This document shows positions 18,846 through 25,000 of a stretch of DNA of 25,000 nucleotides, piece by piece (positions within the stretch are counted from its first letter, which is position 1; each line of letters begins with the position of its first letter). The DNA lies in contig JADDIW010000043.1 in NCBI GenBank assembly GCA_018136815.1, forward strand, positions 1-25,000. The letters run 5' to 3'. This DNA comes from Isochrysis galbana. Taxonomy: Eukaryota > Haptophyta > Isochrysidales > Isochrysidaceae. The translations under genes and the position numbers were made by a program. The notes beneath the pieces were generated by a model that was not told the origin of the DNA, did not search any database, and was given only the letters and a program-made list of their open reading frames with translations.

Positions 18846-19510
18846 CTGCGCAGCCTGGGTGGCGCTCGGAGAGGCAAGTCGAGTCGACCGCGTCGCCTGC
18901 CCTTGCCGCCCAAGTCAACCCTTCCTTTCTCTCCTTGGAGCCCTCCACACTCTTCCCCTTTCCCCCCGTCTCCCCCCTTCCCCCCTCGCGCGTGCCGCAC
19001 GGCTGCCTCGGAGCCGCCGCCGGAGCGCCACCTACCACCCAAGACCAATTCTTTTGTCTTTCTCGATTGTAAGAGTCTTTTTTTGTAGACCGGGGGAAAT
19101 CGTGTGTCACTGTGGCCGGAGGGTGCTCTGCGGCGAAGGCGCGAACAAGGACGGGGGCTGCAGAGGTAGCTCCCCTCCAGGGCCCGCTCGCGCTCCAGAC
19201 GGTGAGTCGCGCCGCTGGCCCGGCGCCCCTTGCTAGGAGTGAGGGTAACCCAGCCGCGCAAGAAGGTGAGGTTCCCTTTATAATTATATTTATAATTTTC
19301 ATCTTTCACGCTCCCCCCGCCTATCCGCCTATTTTGGTACACAAGCAGCTTTGCCCCTCAACTTTGCCGGTCGGAGGAGTAGCGGCCACCTGCCATTTTG
19401 CCACCGGACAGTGCGCGCCAGTCGAGTGGGATTCCGGGTAGCTTCGAGTGGTGACTCAGAGGGTGCAACTCGAGGTTCCCTTTTTTTGTCACGCCCCTCC
19501 CGACTTTTTA
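18846..19510. other. Upstream region of the helicase gene
   Basis: Holds the helicase promoter. It is C/T-rich on the + strand at 18940-18990, hence purine-rich on the helicase coding strand, unlike the C-runs upstream of most other genes here. No other gene was recognised. Confidence 0.45.
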
Positions 19511-19516
19511 GCGCCG

Positions 19517-19700
19517 ATGGCGGAGGGGGTGACGGTGGTGGCGGAGTGGGAGGCGGTGAAGACGGAGGCGGAGGCGCTGGGGGCGGAGATGCGGGCGGTG
19601 GCGGGGAGGGTGGAGGTGGCGAGAGCGGCGGGGTGGATGGTGGAGGTGGCGAGGGCGGCGGTGGAGAAGGTGGAGGAGGCGACGGAGGCCGCCGCCGCCG
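19517..19700. repeat. GGNGGC hexanucleotide-like repeat encoding (SPPPP)n on the minus strand
   Basis: Degenerate GGTGGC/GGAGGC units. On the minus strand an open frame (19745-19329) reads repeated SPPPP with PP, TPP and APP variants, the pattern of algal hydroxyproline-rich wall or pherophorin-like proteins. The 40-60 residues after the repeat look unstructured, there is no signal peptide, and the frame is short (138 codons). It could be one exon of an extensin-like gene or only simple sequence. Confidence 0.55.
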
Positions 19701-19745
19701 GCCGTGGCCTGGCGCACTGCGCGCTCCACGTTGATCGGTGCACAT

Positions 19746-20067
19746 GCGCCCGCGGCGACCTGTTCGGGCTCACTGCACTGCGCGATCGCCGAAGGTCGCC
19801 TGCCCGAGCTCCGCAGCCGTGACGCGGCGGTTGTTGGACGCCTTTGAGGCCGCGACTTCGAAGTGTGAGGTGATGCCAACACGACGAACACTCGGTGGGG
19901 TGCACGCACGACCTCTGGCCAGAGAAGAGTTTTCAGGCGGCGGCCTTATACCGTCCACATGGGGGGCACTTGCCAAAAAAACAACCAAACCTGAGGTTGC
20001 ACCCTCTTCGAGTTGGAAGTTGCCACACAGTCCAACTACCAACTATCAACTATCCAACTGTACGGCG
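19746..20067. other. Intergenic sequence
   Basis: Mixed-composition sequence ending in CAACTATC/CAACTACC simple sequence at 20032-20060. No gene was recognised. Confidence 0.4.
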
Positions 20068-20073
20068 GTCATT

Positions 20074-21031
20074 GGTCGCGTTCCGTCGAATATGGAACAT
20101 ATCTCAAGTTGAGCCATCAAAGGTCCATAGTCTATAGTCCGTTTACAGTAATACTCGAATGTCTGTAAACGCTCATCTTTAATAATAATATAACTGAGCA
20201 TTAGTACCACTACTCCCACTCACTAGTCCGGTACTAACTACTAACCAGTGAGGCGAACCGACCTACGTCGGGCGACTCGCGACTCACCCGGGAAAAGCAC
20301 CGGGGGAGGGGGGGGGGACTCCCGTCAACAAATAAGAACGGCCCTTACTAGCTCGCGCCGTGTGCAGTCCTCGAGAAATAAATGACTGCGACTCGAGTAA
20401 CCTGTGCCACTGCCTCCACTCTTAGTTAGGGCTTAGTTAGGGTACTCTCCTCGACCTTGAGTCACTCCCTTCTCTCTCCCTCCTCCTCCTGTCGTCAGCT
20501 GCCCCCTACCCGTTTGCTGACGCAAACGGGGCCCGTTTCTCACCGCACTCCATCGGTGTGTGTGCAAAACCCTCCCCCTCCTTCTCTCCACTCTCACCCC
20601 TCGTCGTCCCTGTGGCGCGTCGCCATGCGCCATGCGCGCGCCCTGGCCTGCTCTCAGAGGTCCGCCCGGTGGGGGCTTGAGGCTTGAGGCGCTCTTATGA
20701 ATATGAAGTCGGGCTCGAGATCCACGCCTTCCAGCTTGTTGAGATTTGCCACGATCACGCTGTATGCCCCCTTGTCCTTGCTTTTGTAGCCGCGCAAAGC
20801 GTCGAAACTGGACCATCGAATGTTCGACTGTATATCTTTGGATAGTTATGTTTATTTATATTTATATACACGAGCGTGGGTTATTTAATGTATACCGACC
20901 AGCAAGCTAACATATGGAGCGCGCGCCGACCGCTGCCCCTCTCCCAGCACCTTTTGAAAAAAAATACCGTGGACATTTGACAAACATTTGATGGCTCAAT
21001 CGAGTCCGTCCCAAATTCGACGGAACGCGAC
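20074..21031. mobile_element. Inverted-repeat element B, about 0.96 kb
   Basis: The left end (20074-20122) reads GGTCGCGTTCCGTCGAAT...TTGAGCCATCAAA. The right end (about 20987-21031) is its reverse complement, ATTTGATGGCTCAAT...ATTCGACGGAACGCGACC. The outer 18 nt match perfectly and the inner part is imperfect. The interior contains the element-A-like copy at 20177-20600 and a hairpin GTTTACAG/CTGTAAAC at 20139-20168. No transposase frame or clear target duplication was seen. Confidence 0.65.
20177..20600 (+). repeat. Third copy of the element-A repeat unit
   Basis: Colinear with 5935-6660: AATAATAATA..AACTGAGC, TTAGTACCACTACTCCCACT, GACCTACGTCGGGCGACTC, GGGAAAAGCACCGGGGG, AACGGCCCTTAC, GAGAAATAA, then CTCCTGTCG, TTGCTGACGCAAACGGG and GTTTCTCACCGCACTCCATCGG. 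It lacks both the nested insert of the left copy and the extra sequence in the inverted copy, so it gives the plain form of the unit. Confidence 0.75.
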
Positions 21032-21151
21032 CCTAGTCTATCCATGGCCATGGCCACTCTCACACAACTCTCATAGGCTCCATCAAACAACGGCAGGGGC
21101 GAGGAGGCCCTCTCCACCTCTCTTCACGACGCGGTTGCCGGCAGCGTATCA

Positions 21152-23845
21152 TCAGCCACAAGGCATGCACACACTGGTTTCCCGCTCTCCACCCTCGGTC
21201 ATATGGGTTGAGGGCATAGGTGCGACTGGAAATTCGGACGTCGAGATCAGTAGCGTGTTCATTTTCTTGTACGTAGGCACGAAGCTGAATGGCTTCTGCA
21301 AATGCTCCGTCCACCACGGATCGTCGAGTAACGACCATGCTTCCACACCGGCGACCATCTCTGCTTCTGAAAGCAGACATTCGCGCAGCGCGACCTCAAT
21401 TGCATCGCTCGCCGCGCATCCCCGCGTCTCGATCGCAAGCTCCGTCTGTCTATCACCGTGCTCGGAGTCCCAGAGGCCGAGCGAATTCAAGTCGGCGGCC
21501 AAGCCCTCAGGCCATTCTTCATTGGGCACGCATGCCCACCAAGGAGGACCTCGCCGTACATCTGCAACACCGCCTACAACAAGGCTCAATCTGACTTGCT
21601 CCTCGTTCCGAGTCGCGAGCCAAACCACACCGTTGAGCTCGGAATCACGAAGGATACCCCTTTCACCACCATTCCCGATGCTTCCATCAGAGGCCAAAGC
21701 CGCTGCAATCGCAGCAGGCCGAAAAGGACGCTTTGCTCGAAAGATGAAGGACCTACGCGCGTGGTTGCACTCTGCGGCGGAGCAATTCGATCCGGGAGCA
21801 CCGATGGCAGAGGATTCCCGCCCCACGTTCCGAAGCCCAGCTGTGGCAGCTGCAGAGAGTGTGGCAAGGGCGGCCAAAGCTTCCTCCGCCGACATTTGCC
21901 CAAGTGCACGTGCGGCGGCCGAGAGCACGATTTGGCAGCTGCCGTCGTCTAGCGCATTGGTGGTGTTGGCAGCCGCTAGAGCCTGCGATCCGATTCTTCC
22001 ACCAGCTTGCCCTCGCACAATAGAAGACACGCTCGCAGACACGGGAGTCTGCACGGGATTGATTAGTGGCCCCACGCGCGATCTCCCTTGCACGGCCGTC
22101 GCCATCCACTCTTGGCCGAAGATGCCGCCCCACTGGCTCTTGACGTGGCCGGCAGCCGCAGCTGCTGCAAGAAGAGCGGCGGCAGCTCGGAGAGTGTCCA
22201 CTGAGCCTTTATCCCCCACCTTGCACAACGCATTCTCCGCGCGCTCCCAAGTGTACCAATCGTAGAAGTCGTCCTCATCAGTAGCATCGGCATCCTCTAG
22301 AGGACCTGGCGGTGGCCCCCGGCATGCGTAGAGCAAGTGGATCTAAGAGGAAAGGTCCAAGCGGGGGAGAGGGAGGTCATCTCGTCTATGCTCGAGAGTC
22401 TAGGACAGAAATTACCCTCCTGGGAGCTTTCCACGCGGACAACACGCTTCCTCAACTCTCCCATGGGGTCGGGGCTCAGCAACACTCACTTGAGCAACAG
22501 CACCGGAGGGCAATCCTGCTGCAGGGCCGTAGAGTGGCACCGGTGGGACACCGGGTAGCTGAACCACCTCTGTCTGGCCATCAATATCGCACGCGTCTGC
22601 AACAGCACGGACGGCGGCATCATATGGGCTCTCTCCCAGACGCACAGTTGTCGTGGGGATCCTCATTCCCACCCAAGCCGGAGGCGACGCTAGCGAGCGG
22701 ACAAGCACACATCGGTTGCCGCGAAGCACGAGCCCGCCCGCAAAGAGTATCGTGGTCGAATCGCTTGACTTCGCAGACTCAGCATATTCTGGCAAAGTAG
22801 AAGCGGCCGCCGATCTTTCCGAATCGGCGCATTTTGCTGGCAACGCAGGCTTGGATGCTCCCACGCCTATGTTTGCAGATGCCCTGCTGCGAATGGCGGA
22901 GGCAGCGCTGAAAATTTTGGTCAGCTCGGCCGAAATATCCGTTGCACGCACCTCGTGCTGCTTTGTCATTCTTGACATCTCGTACACGAGCTCCGCGGCT
23001 TGCAGTGTTCGGCCCAGAGAATCTGCCTGGCCCGCATCGAGAGAACCATCCAGTCGAGCACATGTAACATCCTCAACGCCCATGCTGGAGTCTTTGATTG
23101 ACGCGCATCGCGGCAAGAGGCGTGCGAGATCTCCGACGGCTGTCATAGCTGTTCCTTTCGGGAAAGCGTGGCGAAGCATCGGCAGCCTACGGTTCTGCAC
23201 GGTTTCGTTCTCGAAAATACAATCCAACTCCAGAAGGGTTACGGGCTCATCGCTTGCCCCTGCCGCAGGTGTGCTGAGCTGCTTGTTCACGCAAGCGGGT
23301 GGCAGCCGCGGGTGAATCAGGACGAGCCGTGAGACAGTCCCAGGCTTAAGGCCGTGCTCGTCAGGCCCTGCCCTAAGTAACTTGAGTGCAAGCTGAGCGG
23401 TGCCACCAGAAGCAATTATTGTTATGTCGGATGTTCCAACGAGCAACTTTTCAAGTGCACGTGCTGCCGGTTTCCCCAGCGTCTTACCGAGTGGAGTGGA
23501 CGAGCCCTCAGCGTCGAGCAAGGTAGAAGCCGATGATGCATCGGGACAAAGCGGCGAAAGGTCGAGCACGACGACGGTCGATGGAGCCCCCCGCTGCGGC
23601 ACTGATTCATCAGAGGGGCCAAGCAGCAACTCCTGAACTCCGCCGATGATGTCAGTGAGAGGGTGGACTGGGCCTCCACCGGCGTCGGTGCAATTCTCTG
23701 AGAAGTAGAAGAGCACACTAAACCCTCCGCCTGTGAGGAGCGATGGTTTGGGCGGGGCGTACCCCGCGGAGAGCAGCCAGAAGCGCGGCGTGGCCCATGC
23801 AGACGCCTCTGGCTGCTGGCGCGCGAGCATCGCACGTCGTGCCAT
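21152..23845 (-). CDS. Multidomain protein: hydrolase-like segment, degenerate Nudix-like segment and CobW C-terminal domain without the GTPase
   Basis: Two exons, 23845-22490 and 22342-21152, with a 147-nt intron (donor CAA|GTGAGT, acceptor CTTAG|ATC, phase 0), give about 848 aa. Residues ~90-235 (VVVLDLSP, IASGGTAQLALKLL, LVLIHPRLPPACVN, LELDCIFENETVQ) suggest an alpha/beta-hydrolase-like fold, though no nucleophile elbow is clear. Residues ~365-435 look Nudix-like (AGGLVLRGNRCVLVR, then RLGESPYDAAVRAVADACDID), but the catalytic REUxEE core is RAVADA, so it is probably inactive. Residues ~648-796 match the CobW C-terminal domain of COG0523 metallochaperone proteins: SFIFRAKRPFRP, GVVWLATRN, WWACVP, WDSEHGDRQTEL, LLSEAEM. 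No P-loop GTPase precedes it. Function is unknown; metal handling is only inferred from that domain. The start at 23845 is the Met where ordinary coding sequence begins; the frame is open upstream only through a C-rich leader. The last ~45 residues are unlike the family and may be read-through of an unplaced intron. Confidence 0.78.
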
Positions 23846-23930
23846 CACGGCGCGCAGGACTGGTGCCGACGGTCTGCTTTGGACGCACCGACTCCTGGTG
23901 AGCTGCCACGCCCCGCGACAGCCGGAGCGG

Positions 23931-23975
23931 CGAGGGGGAGGGGGGGGAGGAAGGGAAGAGGGGGAAAGAGGTGTG
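23931..23975. repeat. G-rich tract upstream of the CobW_C fusion gene
   Basis: Purine tract with G-runs of 5-9 (C-runs on the coding strand), 86-130 nt upstream of the proposed ATG at 23845. Confidence 0.7.
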
Positions 23976-24048
23976 CGGCGAGGCGCGGCTGCTCCGCTCG
24001 CGCCGCGGAATCGAGCTCTCAAAAGGGATCGTGGACGGCCGCGACAGT

Positions 24049-24523
24049 TTAACTCTTTACTGCCGGGAGCGCAGCATGCAAATGGATGCTTCGATGTTTG
24101 GTTTTTTGAGGTGAGAGAAGAGAGGAAGACATGTTCAACGATATAAGCGACGCTTTCCGCAAAGAAAGAGATGATCAAATTTTTCCCGATCCCCTCCCCC
24201 CCCCCCCCCCCTCTCCCTCCCAGTCCCACTCCGTTGCGCCGCGCCGCCCTCCCCTCAACCTCTCACACCTCTTTCTAACGTGCACACGTGGATTATTTCG
24301 TAAACTGAAGCATCCAAATGGCTGCTTCGCCCCTGGGCCTATTTTCTCCATAATTCCATACTACAATCTCGACCTATTGTGTTGAAAATGGGTGGGAAAT
24401 GTGGGGAAGGATGTCCCTGAGGCTCCCCCAGCACCTCATGGGCACCCCTCAAGGCGTTGGCGAGCAGGGACGAAATATGTCGTTTGAAGCATCCATTTGC
24501 ATGCTCCGGCAGTAAACAGTTAA
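24049..24523. mobile_element. TTAA-flanked MITE-like element, 467 bp
   Basis: TTAA occurs at 24049-24052 and again at 24520-24523. Between them the left end reads CTCTTTACTGCCGGGAGC... and continues GCATGCAAATGGATGCTTC. The right end is the inverse (GAAGCATCCATTTGCATGC...CCGGCAGTAAACAG). The terminal inverted repeat spans about 40 nt with small gaps. An internal AAGCATCCAAATGGCTGCTTC hairpin lies near 24308. It has no coding capacity. Target TTAA duplication is the hallmark of the piggyBac superfamily, so a non-autonomous piggyBac-like element is likely. It lies about 200 nt upstream of the CobW_C fusion start. Confidence 0.75.
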
Positions 24524-25000
24524 AGTTTTAATCCTATTCCTACTCCATATATGGAGAAATATAAGAAGAAAGTATTGAAGATGGAATATTTATCGGAACG
24601 TGTGAAGTGGTGTGGCTTACACCATTCGACTGGGCAACACTGGCGAGATTGGGCTGGGGCTCTCCTCCAATTCGCCATCAAGTGGAAAGTTGAGGTGTAT
24701 ATATGCTGAAATGTAGTGATAGTTGATAGTGAAAGATGAAGATGAAGCGATGAAGAATGAATGATGAATGATGAATGATGAATGAAAGACACTCAACATT
24801 CAACCCTCGAGACTCGAGACTCAACAAGTCAAGGCTCAAGACGTCAAGTCGAGCCGTCTAGCAGCTGCCCATTACGAAAATTGGTGTAGGGAAAGAACCT
24901 AATCAAACTTTGCGCAGTAGCAGTAGAGCAGTAGAGGTGATATAGCACGAGCATGATAGCGTAACGATGTAGCGATACTCCGCCACACAGCCCTCTTTCC
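24524..25000. other. Right-edge intergenic sequence with short tandem repeats
   Basis: AT-richer sequence with (ATGAATG)n-like repeats at 24750-24786, CTCGAGACTCAA/GTCAAG repeats at 24806-24852 and AGTAGCAGTAGAGC repeats at 24915-24940. The minus-strand frames here come from the simple repeats. No gene was recognised. Confidence 0.5.

Noticed and set aside
23846..24229. Extension of the CobW_C fusion start to the upstream in-frame ATG at 24229
   Set aside because: The added 128 residues cross the TTAA element and a poly-C tract, giving low-complexity peptide unlike coding sequence.
24520..24799. Minus-strand frames rich in Ser/His/Ile at the right edge
   Set aside because: They arise from ATGAATG-type simple repeats and contain no recognisable domain.
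1..25000. CRISPR arrays, bacterial operons, phage or viral genes
   Set aside because: No regularly spaced repeats, Shine-Dalgarno patterns or recognisable viral proteins; introns and organelle leaders show a eukaryotic nuclear region.

Overview
The window looks like nuclear DNA from a eukaryotic alga with a red-lineage secondary plastid. A haptophyte is the best guess; a stramenopile such as a pelagophyte is the main alternative. The reasons are: genes interrupted by short GT-AG introns (eight placed, 112-262 nt); a chlorophyll a/c (fucoxanthin-type) antenna protein whose leader has the signal-peptide plus Phe-at-+1 form used for four-membrane plastids; GC-rich coding DNA with C/G third positions; and a secreted protein built from CDDGG cysteine repeats, a design I associate from memory with haptophyte predictions. 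The species cannot be named from sequence alone.

Layout, left to right. 1-1412 (-): the N-terminal 470 codons of a secreted, cysteine-rich repeat protein that runs off the left edge. 1413-3710: non-coding, with G/C homopolymers and a cluster of four hairpins. 3711-5438 (+): a single-exon, probably plastid-directed protein made of three tandem NTF2/SnoaL-like domains. 5439-7987: 3' flank containing a ~1.56 kb inverted-repeat element with a smaller inverted-repeat element inserted in its left arm. 7988-10246 (-): a four-exon, bacterial/organellar-type glutamyl-tRNA synthetase of 551 aa. 10247-14489: mostly non-coding, with one doubtful minus-strand ORF and AT-rich dispersed repeats. 14490-15324 (+): the two-exon antenna protein of 233 aa. 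About 15.83-16.57 kb (+): a coding relic with two apparent frameshifts. 16878-18845 (-): a four-exon DBP2/DDX5-like DEAD-box RNA helicase of 466 aa. 18846-21151: non-coding, with a (SPPPP)n/GGC-type repeat and a second inverted-repeat element. 21152-23845 (-): a two-exon protein of about 848 aa combining an alpha/beta-hydrolase-like segment, a degenerate Nudix-like segment and a CobW C-terminal domain with no GTPase domain. 24049-24523: a compact element flanked by TTAA, upstream of that gene.

The genes are independent eukaryotic units on both strands, not an operon. Two products (antenna and triple NTF2-like protein) have plastid-type leaders, and the tRNA synthetase has an organelle-type catalytic core and a leader-like extension. 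The helicase serves general RNA metabolism. The most unusual items are the GTPase-less CobW_C fusion, the triplicated NTF2-like protein, the CDDGG-repeat secreted protein, and several short inverted-repeat elements, one with an internal empty-site comparison that proves the nesting. Four of the six genes have C-runs on the coding strand shortly upstream of the start, and a fifth has them farther upstream.
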